Numbered from the stretch's first letter, positions 29,740-38,278 are shown. The stretch: DNA of 64,000 bases from Haloplanus sp. HW8-1 (GCF_023703795.1 NZ_CP098518.1:434001-498000), one strand, 5' to 3'. Numbers and translations: made by a program. Notes: generated by a model not told the origin, from the sequence alone.

Positions 29740-29766
29740 TTCAACTCAACCGCCCGCTATTCTCGG
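29740..29766 (+). repeat. Degenerate third copy of the tRNA 3' end
   Basis: Aligns with the same 27-base segment with four mismatches (TTCAACTCAACCGCCCGCTA at its start). It lies nine bases from the stop of the DUF4382 gene and could be an older attachment-site scar. Confidence 0.6.
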
Positions 29767-29774
29767 CTGCCGAT

Positions 29775-30707
29775 CTACGCGTCTTCGTCGGTCGCGGTGG
29801 ACGTGTCGCCGGCGCGACCGCCGGCGTTTCCGTCCGCGTCGCTGCCGTTTTGGGGCGTCTCGTCCGCATCGCCCCCGTCGGTTCGATCCTCGATTTCGGT
29901 GACTTCGACGTCCTCGCCGGCGACGCCGCTCTCCGAGATGACGGGCAGGAGGTTGTATCCACCCGCGTTCCCGCGCTTGACGACGTTGATATCGAAGACG
30001 AAATCGACCGACTCCCCGGCGACGACCTCGAAGGGCTTGGTGATCTGGAGCTTCCCACTCGGGATCGTGACGTCGACGGTTTCGCCGTCAACGACACCGT
30101 CCACCTCGGCGGCGTAGAGTTCGATCTTGGTGTAACGCCCCGTGGGGAGGTCGCCGTCGAACACGGTGATGGCCTTGTCGCCGACGACGCGGGTGAGATC
30201 GACCGCCGCCCCGTCGAGGTCGACGATGGAGAAGCCACGCTGGTCGCCATCCTCGCCTCCCGCCTGGCCGTCGCCGTCCGGGGTCGGCGTCTCCGTCGGC
30301 GTGGCCGTCGATGTCGCGGTGCCGTTCCCATCCGGCGTCGGCGTGGCCGTCGCGTTCCCCGTCGGCGTGGCCGTGCCGTCGTCACCCTCGGTACGGAAGA
30401 CGCGGGCCCGGTCGAGGGTCACCACCAGCGAGTCGAACTCGTCGATGGCGACCGGTTGATCGCTGATCAGGAGTCGGAAGTTGCCGTACGCGGTCGTCGT
30501 GCCGCCGCTGGCGGTCGGGTCTCCGCCGGTCGCGTCGGTCGACGTGGCCGCGCCGTCGGACTCGCCGGGGTCGGTATCGGACGCACACCCCGCCAGCAGG
30601 GTCGCCCCGACGCTCGCCCCGGCCACTAGGAACCGTCGCCGCCAGTCGTCGATGGTCGTCTCCGACTCCGAACTACGCTCCGTCGCCGCCGATCGATCCG
30701 AGTTCAT
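29775..30707 (-). CDS. DUF4382 lipoprotein, Tat-exported
   Basis: A 310-residue exported protein. The N-terminus has a twin-arginine motif in DDWRRRFLVAG and a lipobox LLAGC, so the mature protein is predicted to be lipid-anchored outside the cell. A Thr/Pro/Asp/Gly-rich stretch (TPTPDGNG, TPTETPTPDGDG) is inserted within the DUF4382 domain, which runs from about FRLLISDQPVAIDEF to DFVFDINVVKRG. The C-terminal 40 residues are acidic and low-complexity. Start MNSDRSA chosen; an upstream in-frame ATG is possible. Function unknown. It ends beside the tRNA repeat region. Confidence 0.87.
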   Translation of the reverse strand: MNSDRSAATERSSESETTIDDWRRRFLVAGASVGATLLAGCASDTDPGESDGAATSTDATGGDPTASGGTTTAYGNFRLLISDQPVAIDEFDSLVVTLDRARVFRTEGDDGTATPTGNATATPTPDGNGTATSTATPTETPTPDGDGQAGGEDGDQRGFSIVDLDGAAVDLTRVVGDKAITVFDGDLPTGRYTKIELYAAEVDGVVDGETVDVTIPSGKLQITKPFEVVAGESVDFVFDINVVKRGNAGGYNLLPVISESGVAGEDVEVTEIEDRTDGGDADETPQNGSDADGNAGGRAGDTSTATDEDA

Positions 30708-30819
30708 CACGCGGTCCTTGGCGGTGACGTGGGGAATACCCCGGTGGAAGTACATCCGATTTCAGCCGGGTTAAGTCGGATTTCGCGCCGAGACGCGCCG
30801 TTCCGTCCGCGCGCGACGC

Positions 30820-32055
30820 CTACGCCAACTCGGACACCGACGTGCCCGAAGCGATCACCACGCGGTCCCCGACCAGCGCCGGCCCTCCCGGTCCACCCGG
30901 GTCGCCGGTCTCCTCGCTGTGGGTCCACAGTCGGTCGCCCGTGTGACGGTCGTAGGCCCGCACCGCCCATCCGACCCGCTCGCCGTCGGCCCGGACCTCG
31001 CCGGCGACGACGAGGGTGTCGCCGGCGACGGCTGGCGCGATGGCTCGCCACTCGACCGCGTCGCGCCAGACGGTCTCGCCGGTTTCGAGGTCGAGGGCGA
31101 CGACGAGGCCGGCCCCGCCGTCGTCGGTGCCGACCGCGGTGTAGCCCCGGTCGCCGACGACGGCGGGTGTCGAGACGGTCCGACCGAGCGGGCGGGGGTC
31201 CCAGAGCGAGTCGCCGGTCGACGCGTCGATGGCGGCGACCACGCCACCGCCCTCGGCGTACGTTCCCTGTACGATCCGGCCGTCCGCGACGGCGGGGGCG
31301 TTGACGAAGCCACTGATCGGGCCGGCGCTCCAGCGACGCGCCGGCCCCGGTTCGAGCCGACGGTCGAGTCCGGTTCGCTCCCCGTAGGCGACGGTGCCGT
31401 CGAGGGGGGCGCCGGCGGCGTACAACCGACCGTCGACGAGGGCGGGCATGGTGCCGTCGACCCGCCAATGTCGGCCGCCGTCGACGTCGACGCCGTAGAG
31501 GTCGCCGCTTTCGGTGCCGAGATACATCTCGCGCTCGCCGACGACCAGCCCACGGGGGTGGTCGGTGTCGATGGGGATGCGGGAGGTCTCGCGCAGGTCG
31601 TCGGCGCCGTACCCGACGACGGCCACGGGATCGGTTGCGTTGCCCGATTCGAGACTGACCGTGTGGAGACGGCCGTCCGGACCGAACCCGGCGCGCGGCG
31701 TCGCGGCCGCGACCGTCCGGACCGCCGCGCCGCCGTCGCGGGGGTAGGCCGTCAGCCCCGACCCGTAGACGACGACGTGATCGGGGCCGATGAGCGGCGG
31801 GCGCGACGGATATCTGGCCGCCGACTCGACCGAGACGAGTTCGCGGCGTGAGGGGCGTTCGCGTGGCGGCGACGCGTTGGGGTTGTGGGCGGTGTTCGCG
31901 GGGTCGTACCGGCGGAGCGGCCACGTCCCCGGCGCCGGCGTCCAGGTCGAGAGCGTCGCGTCCGCTGGACCTCGGGAGAGCCGGTAGGTGCCGTAGGCGC
32001 CGCCCCCGAGGACGACGGCGCCGCCGAGGAGGCGGCGGCGAGTGATGGAGGGCAT
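30820..32055 (-). CDS. PQQ-like beta-propeller repeat protein, secreted
   Basis: A 411-residue protein with a Tat-type N-terminus (SITRRRLLGGAVVLGGG) and no cysteine lipobox. The rest consists of about seven to eight WD/PQQ-like blades, each built around units such as YGVDVDGGRHWRVDG, VVAAIDASTGDSLWDP, VVALDLETGETVWRD and AYDRHTGDRLWTH. In this family the propeller usually serves as a binding scaffold, and I see no enzymatic dehydrogenase motif. It is in a run of minus-strand genes but separated by about 77 bases from the upstream one. Confidence 0.88.
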   Translation of the reverse strand: MPSITRRRLLGGAVVLGGGAYGTYRLSRGPADATLSTWTPAPGTWPLRRYDPANTAHNPNASPPRERPSRRELVSVESAARYPSRPPLIGPDHVVVYGSGLTAYPRDGGAAVRTVAAATPRAGFGPDGRLHTVSLESGNATDPVAVVGYGADDLRETSRIPIDTDHPRGLVVGEREMYLGTESGDLYGVDVDGGRHWRVDGTMPALVDGRLYAAGAPLDGTVAYGERTGLDRRLEPGPARRWSAGPISGFVNAPAVADGRIVQGTYAEGGGVVAAIDASTGDSLWDPRPLGRTVSTPAVVGDRGYTAVGTDDGGAGLVVALDLETGETVWRDAVEWRAIAPAVAGDTLVVAGEVRADGERVGWAVRAYDRHTGDRLWTHSEETGDPGGPGGPALVGDRVVIASGTSVSELA

Positions 32056-32132
32056 CGGGTCGAACCACCGTCGCCGCCGCCAAAAACGTTGCAGTACCGT
32101 CGCGGGGCCCGATGGGTGGGACGACTCCGGCG

Positions 32133-32579
32133 TCAGAGCGTCACGTCGGGTTGTTCGGCCGTTCCTCGGTTCGCACGAAAACCGCGGAGGCCGGCGGCGA
32201 CCGACAGGAGGACCGCGAGCGGGACGAACGAGAGGCCGCCGGCGGTGGCGGTGAGGACGGCGATCACACCGTTGGTCCCGGCGAGCGTCCAGACCAGCGG
32301 GCGCCGGCGGGTCCAGAGCGCGTACGCCGCGAGGACCGAACAGCCAAACAGGAGCGTCGCCCACGCGGTCGGCCGTGCCAGCGGGTCGAACGGCGAGAGC
32401 GACGGCCCGCCGAGGACGGCGAGTTCTCGGAGGCGGTCGAGGGCGGCCGGCAGCGGGCCGCGGTCGCCGAGGAGGACCAGCGATCCGGCCAGGCCGGCGA
32501 GGACCGCGAGGGCGTCGACCACCGGGACGATACGCGCAGCAGCGGGAACCGTGGAGGGGAGGGAGGACCGGGCGGACAT
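32133..32579 (-). CDS. Hypothetical four-helix membrane protein
   Basis: A 148-residue membrane protein with helices near residues 18-42, 68-88, 92-110 and 112-135, an acidic-poor loop RTRRRP, and a charged C-terminal tail. I recognise no family. The ATG at MSARSS was preferred over one nine codons upstream that would lie closer to the Rieske stop. It is in the same direction as the Rieske gene, 73 bases away. Confidence 0.75.
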   Translation of the reverse strand: MSARSSLPSTVPAAARIVPVVDALAVLAGLAGSLVLLGDRGPLPAALDRLRELAVLGGPSLSPFDPLARPTAWATLLFGCSVLAAYALWTRRRPLVWTLAGTNGVIAVLTATAGGLSFVPLAVLLSVAAGLRGFRANRGTAEQPDVTL

Positions 32580-32652
32580 GAACGTCACTCCACGCGGCAC
32601 AGACAAAAGTCCTCGTCACCGCGACGGGGGAGTCGTCGCGGCGACCCGCCGG

Positions 32653-33069
32653 TCAGAACTCGACGGGCGACGACGAGGCGGGGCCGCCGTCGTCGAGCGA
32701 CCCGGTGGCGACGAACTCGTAGTTGTCGTCGGTCAGGTAGACCGCCCCGTCCTCGACGGTCACGTCGACGGCTTCGAGGGTCGCGCCTTCACAGGGACCG
32801 AACGTACAGAAACCGCTGTCGGCCTCGAAGTAGGCGCCGTGGTTCGCACAGACGAGTTCGCCGTCGCGCATCGGCGCGCCGGAGCCCTTGTCCAGGCGCA
32901 CGTCGAGCAGGTGTCGGCAGTAGTTCAGCCAGCCGTGGACGTCACGCTCGGCCGTGCGGACGAGCACCGCCTCCCGCAGTTCCTCCGTCTCGGTTCGGCG
33001 GACGGTACAGAGAAAGGTCGTATCCCGGGGGACCGAAGCCAGCGACGTGATCCGTCGGTCGGCGTCCAT
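32653..33069 (-). CDS. Rieske [2Fe-2S] ferredoxin-type protein
   Basis: A 138-residue soluble Rieske protein. The cluster ligands are Cys51 and His53 (NYCRH) and Cys74 and His77 (CANHG), and GPCEG supplies the usual proline-glycine loop. There is no transmembrane anchor, so it is more likely an electron-transfer ferredoxin for an oxygenase or a nitrite-reductase-like partner than a bc1 subunit. ATG (MDADRR) was preferred to a GTG two codons upstream. It is 26 bases after the class IV aminotransferase homologue. Confidence 0.92.
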   Translation of the reverse strand: MDADRRITSLASVPRDTTFLCTVRRTETEELREAVLVRTAERDVHGWLNYCRHLLDVRLDKGSGAPMRDGELVCANHGAYFEADSGFCTFGPCEGATLEAVDVTVEDGAVYLTDDNYEFVATGSLDDGGPASSSPVEF

Positions 33070-33095
33070 CGGCACCGGCTACTGGCCGGTCGAAG

Positions 33096-33998
33096 TTATA
33101 GCTCACGTCCTCGGCCACAGGTCGACGCGACCCGATCCGCGAAGCGGCGGGAGAGTAGGTCGGTGACTGGGCCGCCACCCACCGGGACGCCGTCGAGGCG
33201 GGCCAGCGGTCGGATCCCCACGGACGGTCCCACGACGAACGCCTCCTCGGCCCCGCGCACGTCGGCGGGCGTGTAGGCGCCGTCGGCGACCGGCAGTCCC
33301 TCGTCGCGCGCGAGTTCGCGGACGACCGAACGCGTGGCGGTCCGGGCCATCCGGTCGCCGAGCGCCGGCAGTCGAACGGCCTCGCCGTCGACGAACCCGA
33401 GGTCACAGACCGTCCCGCTCACGAGATGACCGTCGGCGTCGAGGAGCAACGCCTCGTCGGCCGGATCGCCGTCCGGTGGTGCCGCGCGCCGGAGCGCCGC
33501 CTGTGCACACACTGCGTCGAGGCGGCAGTGCGTGAGCGGTGCCGCCGGCACCGCGTCGGGCGGAATCGCGCGGACGTGGACCGTCTGTAGCGTCGGCGGC
33601 GCGTCCGACTCCGGGGCGGGGTCGGCGACGACGACGACCGACGGGTCGGGATCGTTCGGGGGGCGGAGCCGTGCGGCGTCGGGGAGCGCCGCGGCGGGGT
33701 CCACGTCGTCGCCACGCCCACGGGTGATCGAGACGCGGACCAGCGCGTCCGCGAGGTCGTTCGCCGCGAGGGTCGTCTCGATCCGCTCCCGGAGGGCGGC
33801 GGCGCCGACGCCCGGGTCGAATCCGAGGGCCGTACAGGCGTCGAACAGACGGCCGACGTGGGTCTCCCACGCGAAGGGCGTCCCCTCGTAGACGCGAACG
33901 GTGTCGGTCACGGCGTCGCCGAGGGTGACCGCGCGGTCGTCGAGGGGAAGCGCGGCGTCGTCGGCGTCGACGAGGTGACCGTCGACGTGGTACTGCAT
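33096..33998 (-). CDS. Class IV aminotransferase / aminodeoxychorismate-lyase homologue lacking the catalytic lysine
   Basis: A 300-residue fold-type IV PLP-protein homologue. N-terminal DDRAVTLGDAVTDTVRVYEGT and C-terminal GIRPLARLDGVPVGGGPVTDLL, quoted in parts, match PabC-like haloarchaeal proteins. The segment PLTHCRLDAVCAQAAL aligns with the family KTHNYL-type block that carries the Schiff-base lysine, but here the position is Leu155 (codon 33534-33536). In fact no lysine occurs anywhere in the protein. The usual EGxxxNLF phosphate-binding motif also reads SGTVCDLGF. It therefore cannot form the normal internal aldimine. The frame is open and codon use normal, so it may be a repurposed pseudoenzyme or a gene in decay. 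It starts six bases after the HhH gene. Confidence 0.85.
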   Translation of the reverse strand: MQYHVDGHLVDADDAALPLDDRAVTLGDAVTDTVRVYEGTPFAWETHVGRLFDACTALGFDPGVGAAALRERIETTLAANDLADALVRVSITRGRGDDVDPAAALPDAARLRPPNDPDPSVVVVADPAPESDAPPTLQTVHVRAIPPDAVPAAPLTHCRLDAVCAQAALRRAAPPDGDPADEALLLDADGHLVSGTVCDLGFVDGEAVRLPALGDRMARTATRSVVRELARDEGLPVADGAYTPADVRGAEEAFVVGPSVGIRPLARLDGVPVGGGPVTDLLSRRFADRVASTCGRGREL

Positions 33999-34004
33999 CC
34001 CCGG

Positions 34005-34517
34005 TCAGCGGTCGGTGGCGCGGTCGATCCAGCGGCCGACGCGCTTCTCCGAGAGATCGACCTCCGCGGCGAGTTCCTCGGCGTCCGCGGCCGCGAGGTC
34101 GGCCACCGACTCGACGCCGACCTTCGCGAGTCGCTCGGCGTACGCGGGACCGATTCCCTTGATCACTTCGACCGATTCGGCGGTCTCGACCGCCTCGTGC
34201 TCGCCGGTCGTCTCGCCGACCGACTCGGCCTCGACCGTCTCGAGTTCCGTCTCGCCGTCGTCGGCATCCGGCCCGGTCGCCTCGGCGGGTTCGGCCGCGG
34301 CGGCGGCGCCGTCCCCGTCGACGAGCGAGTCGGTCGAGGCGGCGGCATCCGTTCCGGCAGCCGCCGCCTCGTCGTCGGGGGCGGCCCCTTTGACGGCCGC
34401 CTCCGACTCGGTCTCGACGCGATCGCGCTCGACGCTGACGGTCGTCTCGCGTCGTCCGTCCTCGGACGACGAGCCGTCCAGTCCGATCAACGACAGCAGC
34501 GTATCCAGGATACCCAT
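34005..34517 (-). CDS. Helix-hairpin-helix domain protein
   Basis: A 170-residue protein. Residues 1-14 form a short hydrophobic helix (GILDTLLSLIGL), residues 15-115 are a long acidic Ala/Glu/Asp-rich linker of low complexity, and the C-terminal 55 residues form a helix-hairpin-helix repeat (VIKGIGPAYAERLAKVGVESVADLAA). Such domains contact DNA backbone or serve as protein docks. It sits between aroE and the class IV homologue with gaps of 42 and 6 bases, so these are probably one operon. Role unknown. Confidence 0.85.
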   Translation of the reverse strand: MGILDTLLSLIGLDGSSSEDGRRETTVSVERDRVETESEAAVKGAAPDDEAAAAGTDAAASTDSLVDGDGAAAAAEPAEATGPDADDGETELETVEAESVGETTGEHEAVETAESVEVIKGIGPAYAERLAKVGVESVADLAAADAEELAAEVDLSEKRVGRWIDRATDR

Positions 34518-34559
34518 TGGGTGCCGTTACGACCGCCCGATACTTAAAAACCTTCGAGG

Positions 34560-35381
34560 CTACCGGAGCCCTGACCGGAGCGCGGCGTTCATCGCGTCGA
34601 CCGGGGCGTCCCGGCCGGTCCAGTGTTCGAAGGCCACGACCCCCTGGAACAGGAGCATCCACGCGCCGTCGAGGGTGGTCGCGCCCGCGGCCGCGGCCTC
34701 CCTGAGCAGTCGCGTCTCGATCGGGGAGTAGACGGCGTCGAGGACGGCCAGATCCGCGTGGAGTAGCTCCGCGGCCACCGGCGTCTCGTCCTTGTCCATC
34801 CCGACGCTCGTGGCGTTGACCAGCAGGTCCGCCGCGGGAACCCGGTCGGCGAGCGTATCGAGGCCGCCGGCCGTCACCGTCGCCGACGGGAGTTCGCTCC
34901 GCACGTCGGCCGCGAGCGACCGCGCCCGCTCCTCGGTCCGATTGGCGACGTGGACCGTCCCGCACGTCTCCGCGAGCGTGAAGGCGACGGCGCGGCCGGC
35001 ACCGCCGGCGCCGACGACGACCGCATCGGCGCCCGAGATCCGGACGTCGTGGTGGGCGAACGCGCGACGGACGCCGGCGGCGTCGGTGTTGTAGCCGCGA
35101 GGGGGCGAGGTGGAGAAGTCGATGGTGTTGACCGCGCCGATCCGCGCCGCGAGGTCGTCGGGTTCGACCAGGTCGAGGACGTCCCGCTTGAACGGGATGG
35201 TGACGTTGAGGCCGTCGAGGCCGAGGGCCGCCGCCCCGTCGACGGCGCGGGCGACGGCGTCCGTGTCGGGTTCGAAGGTGACGTATCTGGCGTCCATGTC
35301 GAGTTCGCGGTACGCCGCCTCGTGCATCGGCGGCGAGAGCGAGTGGCCGACCGGGTTGCCGATCAGTCCGTAGACGTGCAT
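34560..35381 (-). CDS. aroE: Shikimate dehydrogenase
   Basis: A 273-residue NADPH-dependent enzyme that reduces 3-dehydroshikimate to shikimate in aromatic amino-acid synthesis. The N-terminal substrate domain has [17 protein letters not shown] and the catalytic Lys65 in [10 protein letters not shown], with NTD in RGYNTDAAG. The Rossmann half has [18 protein letters not shown] and the C-terminal [14 protein letters not shown] complete the pattern. The ATG at MHVYGLIG was chosen because longer in-frame codons have no family similarity. It heads the minus-strand run that continues with the HhH and class IV genes. Confidence 0.96.
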   Translation of the reverse strand: MHVYGLIGNPVGHSLSPPMHEAAYRELDMDARYVTFEPDTDAVARAVDGAAALGLDGLNVTIPFKRDVLDLVEPDDLAARIGAVNTIDFSTSPPRGYNTDAAGVRRAFAHHDVRISGADAVVVGAGGAGRAVAFTLAETCGTVHVANRTEERARSLAADVRSELPSATVTAGGLDTLADRVPAADLLVNATSVGMDKDETPVAAELLHADLAVLDAVYSPIETRLLREAAAAGATTLDGAWMLLFQGVVAFEHWTGRDAPVDAMNAALRSGLR

Positions 35382-35478
35382 CGTCGGCGGCAGTTGGTGG
35401 TGGGGGGAGAAAAGCCCCCGCGTCCGGCACCTCCCGGCCGCCGGGGCTTTCAGTCGCCCGTGCGTACGTCCGGCCGAC

Positions 35479-35673
35479 ATGCCGAGAGAAGCCAGATTCG
35501 AACTGTATCGGGACCGGGCCGACGAGTGGCGCTGGCGGCTCGTGGTGGCCAACGGCAACATCATCGCCGACAGCGGCGAGGGCTACGCGTCGAAACAGGG
35601 CGCGAAACGGGGCATCGAGAGCGTGAAGGCGAGCGCACCCGACGCGGACGTGGTCGCGAAAGACGGGTCGTGA
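35479..35673 (+). CDS. HVO_2922-type DUF1508 protein
   Basis: A 64-residue protein of one DUF1508 (YegP-like) unit: [17 protein letters not shown], then [15 protein letters not shown] and [13 protein letters not shown]. Bacterial YegP has two such units; haloarchaea often have one and probably dimerise. Function unknown, possibly linked to stress. It is divergent from aroE with about 100 bases between starts. Confidence 0.9.
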   Translation: MPREARFELYRDRADEWRWRLVVANGNIIADSGEGYASKQGAKRGIESVKASAPDADVVAKDGS

Positions 35674-35979
35674 GCGGGCCGCGGCGACCGCTCTGCGGTC
35701 ACCGTCGCCGTTCGAACGACCCCCGGTTTCAGCTCTCTGCCTCCGATTCGGCCGAAAACAGTGACGAGAAGCCACCTATCGGGCGATACTTCGACCCGGC
35801 GCTTCTCGTCGGGTTCGTGACGCAGACGCTCTCAGACGGTCCGTATCGGGCCGGACGCCGACAACTTGTGTTTTATTAGCCGGGCGCGTGGTACCGGTAG
35901 ACACGACTGGTTCCATGATTCGGACACAGGCGATCGCCGTGGGATGCGGTGTGGCCGCTCCGGGTATCGAGGGCAGACC
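35674..35979 (+). promoter_or_regulatory. Leader and promoter of the exchanger-stress protein operon
   Basis: About 300 bases. A TATA-like TTTTATTAG at 35871-35879 predicts transcription from about 35901, leaving an 80-base leader. The leader contains a 22-codon open frame (next entry). Upstream of 35860 I see nothing specific. Confidence 0.5.
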
Positions 35980-35983
35980 ATGA
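35915..35983 (+). CDS. Possible 22-residue upstream ORF
   Basis: MIRTQAIAVGCGVAAPGIEG plus two residues, ending with a TGA that overlaps the exchanger ATG as ATGA. It would be the first ATG on the predicted transcript. It could couple translation of the exchanger or may be chance. Confidence 0.35.
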   Translation: MIRTQAIAVGCGVAAPGIEGRP

Positions 35984-37308
35984 GGCGACAGTCCCTCGGC
36001 GCGCTCGGCGGCGCGGGCGCGCTGACACTGCCGTGGGTCCTCGTCTACCTGTCGGGTGCGGCACACGGGCTCTCGACGCTCACGACGGTTGCCGTGAGCG
36101 GCCTGTCGGTGCTCGGCGCGTCGTTCCTGCTGGCGTGGGGTGCCGAGACGGCCGAGAAAGACGTCCCGCGGGCTTTCGCCATCGCCGTGCTCGCGGTACT
36201 CGCGGTCGCCCCGGAGTACGCGGTCGACGCCCTGTACGCGTGGAACGCTGGCGTGTACGCGGGGACGGAACGCGGGATCGAAGCGGGCAACCTCGCCGTC
36301 GCCAACATGACCGGCGCGAACCGCATCCTCATCGGCATCGGCTGGGCCGGGGTCGCCCTCTTTACCGTCTTCCGGCGCGGATCCGCGGAGGATCCGTCGG
36401 TGAACGATCGGAGCGGTCTCCTCGCCGACTCCGTCTCGCTCGACCGCGACATCGGGCTCGAAATCGTCTTCCTCTTTCTCGCCACGCTCTGGGCTTTCCT
36501 CGTCCCCTTCAACGGGGGAATCGACGTTCTCGATATGGCCATCCTCGTCGGGCTCTACGTGGCGTACATCGCCATCGTCCTGAAAGGTGACGTCGAGTCC
36601 GAGGAGGCCCACGTCGGCGTGCCTGCCTATCTCCAGACGTTCCCGAAGCCCTACCGCGCGGCGACGGTCCTCAGTCTGTTCGCGTACTCCGGGATCATGA
36701 TCTTCACCGCCGTCGAGCCCTTCGCCCACGGGCTCGAACAGTTGGGCCAGAACGTCGGCGTTCCCTCCTTTTTCATGATCCAGTGGATCGCGCCGCTGGC
36801 CTCCGAGTCGCCGGAACTCATCGTCGTGATCTACCTCGTGAACAAGGCACGATCGACGGCGGGATTCAACGCGCTCATCTCCTCGAAGCTCAATCAGTGG
36901 ACGCTCCTGATCGGGACGCTCGTCCTCGTCTACTCCCTCGCGCTGGGGCAGTACGGGGCGCTCCCCTTCGACCAGAAGCAGTCGGGAGAAATCTGGCTGA
37001 CCGCCGCTCAGTCCTTTTTCGCCATCTCGCTGCTGATCAACTTCGAGATATCGGCCCGTGAGGCCGTGGTGCTGTTGGTCCTCTTTCTCACGCAGGTGCT
37101 CTCCGAGTTCATGCTCATCCGCGGTATCCTCGAGCTCCCGATCTCGGATTACCAGCTTCTGTTGGTGTTCACCGGCATCTACCTGGTCCTCGGCTTCGGC
37201 CTGTTCGTGGTCCGCCGGAAGGCGCTGGCCGGTATCCTCCGGGACTCCGCCGGAACGGTGAAGGAAGCGTTTCGAACCAGCGACGAGCAACCACGGGGGG
37301 CCGACTGA
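35980..37308 (+). CDS. CaCA-superfamily sodium/calcium exchanger-like protein
   Basis: A 442-residue membrane protein with about 11-12 helices. The two alpha-repeat regions are visible but diverged: GNLAVANMTGANRILIG near residue 100 and APLASESPELIVVIYLVNKA near residue 270, the second keeping the SxSPE ion-binding core. A hydrophilic insert (about 135-160) and a charged C-terminus (LRDSAGTVKEAFRTSDEQ) are present. An in-frame extension upstream exists, but the ATG at MRRQSLG follows a short upstream ORF and precedes the first helix. The universal stress protein gene starts one base after its stop, so the two are co-translated. Confidence 0.9.
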   Translation: MRRQSLGALGGAGALTLPWVLVYLSGAAHGLSTLTTVAVSGLSVLGASFLLAWGAETAEKDVPRAFAIAVLAVLAVAPEYAVDALYAWNAGVYAGTERGIEAGNLAVANMTGANRILIGIGWAGVALFTVFRRGSAEDPSVNDRSGLLADSVSLDRDIGLEIVFLFLATLWAFLVPFNGGIDVLDMAILVGLYVAYIAIVLKGDVESEEAHVGVPAYLQTFPKPYRAATVLSLFAYSGIMIFTAVEPFAHGLEQLGQNVGVPSFFMIQWIAPLASESPELIVVIYLVNKARSTAGFNALISSKLNQWTLLIGTLVLVYSLALGQYGALPFDQKQSGEIWLTAAQSFFAISLLINFEISAREAVVLLVLFLTQVLSEFMLIRGILELPISDYQLLLVFTGIYLVLGFGLFVVRRKALAGILRDSAGTVKEAFRTSDEQPRGAD

Positions 37309-37309
37309 G

Positions 37310-38140
37310 ATGTTCGACGAACTCCTGATCGCGACCGACGGCAGCGACTGTGCGCGCACGGCGACGAAGTACGGGCTGGAACTTGCGGCGACCTACGACG
37401 CCGACGTCGAGGTCGTCACGGTTGCTGGCGACGCCGACGCGGCGCGGGCAGTGCTCGACGACGCCGCCGGAATGGCCGCCGAGGCCGGTATCGCCGTCGA
37501 GACGGAACGGCTGTCCGGAAAGCCGGCCGAAGCCATCGCGGAGCGGGCCGGCGAACACGACGCGGACTTGGTCGTCGTAGGACGCCACGGGCGGTCCGGG
37601 GTCCGGGCACGACTCCTCGGCACCGTGACCGAGCGGGTCCTGCGTCGGAGTCCGGCACCCGTGCTGACGGTCCCCGAAGGCCCCGTCGAGCGCGACACCG
37701 GGCGGGCCTACGAGAACGTCCTCGTGACCACCGACGGGAGCGACCTCGCCGTACGGGCGGGTCCCTACGGCGCCGACCTGGCCCGCCGCTTCGACGCGAC
37801 GCTCCACGTTCTCAACGTCGTCGACATCCAGGCCGAAGCGGGCGTCTTCGACGCGGGCGGCGTGGGTAGCGAGTACATCGAACGCCTGACGACCCGGGGG
37901 CACCAGGCGGTCGACGAACTAGTGGCGGCCGTCGACACCGCGGACCTCGACGTGCGCCGTGCCGTGGTCCGGGGGACCGCCCACGACACCGTCGGCGGGT
38001 ACGCCGATGAGCACGGCGTCGACGTGGTCGTCATGTCCTCCGAGGGGCAGTCCAACCTCGCCGGCCAGCAACTGGGGACGGTGGCGGGGCGTGTCCTCCG
38101 GACCGTCGACGAACCGGTGCTGGTCGTGACCGAGGACTGA
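37310..38140 (+). CDS. Universal stress protein with two UspA domains
   Basis: A 276-residue tandem UspA protein. Domain 1 (about 1-135) ends with the ATP-binding GRHGRSGVRARLLGTVTERV, abbreviated as GRHGRSG and the following helix. Domain 2 (about 140-276) has the weaker SSEGQSNLAGQQLG in the same place. Domain 1 probably binds ATP, and domain 2 may not. Fused or adjacent UspA domains often sense nucleotides for transporters. Its one-base spacing from the exchanger suggests it regulates that transporter. Confidence 0.94.
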   Translation: MFDELLIATDGSDCARTATKYGLELAATYDADVEVVTVAGDADAARAVLDDAAGMAAEAGIAVETERLSGKPAEAIAERAGEHDADLVVVGRHGRSGVRARLLGTVTERVLRRSPAPVLTVPEGPVERDTGRAYENVLVTTDGSDLAVRAGPYGADLARRFDATLHVLNVVDIQAEAGVFDAGGVGSEYIERLTTRGHQAVDELVAAVDTADLDVRRAVVRGTAHDTVGGYADEHGVDVVVMSSEGQSNLAGQQLGTVAGRVLRTVDEPVLVVTED

Positions 38141-38219
38141 GAGGGGCCGTCGCGAGTCGTTCTCGGCCGCCGTAGTCCCCCGAGTCGGCGCCGGCCGGGA
38201 GACGGTTGCGATGGTCCGA

Positions 38220-38239
38220 CCGAGCGACCGGTCGCTCGG
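38220..38239. promoter_or_regulatory. Perfect 20-bp palindrome before the deacylase gene
   Basis: CCGAGCGACC followed directly by its reverse complement GGTCGCTCGG. It lies 80 bases after the stress-protein stop and 40 bases before the GTG start of the deacylase gene, so it could be an operator or a terminator stem with no loop. GATCGATC follows immediately. Confidence 0.45.
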
Positions 38240-38278
38240 GATCGATCGGATTTTGAGGATCGACGCCGAGTGTTCGGC

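Noticed and set aside
30280-30380. Repeated GTCGGCGTGGCC-like units considered as a CRISPR or satellite
   Set aside because: They encode the Thr/Pro-rich segment of the DUF4382 lipoprotein; unit length varies and there are no spacers.
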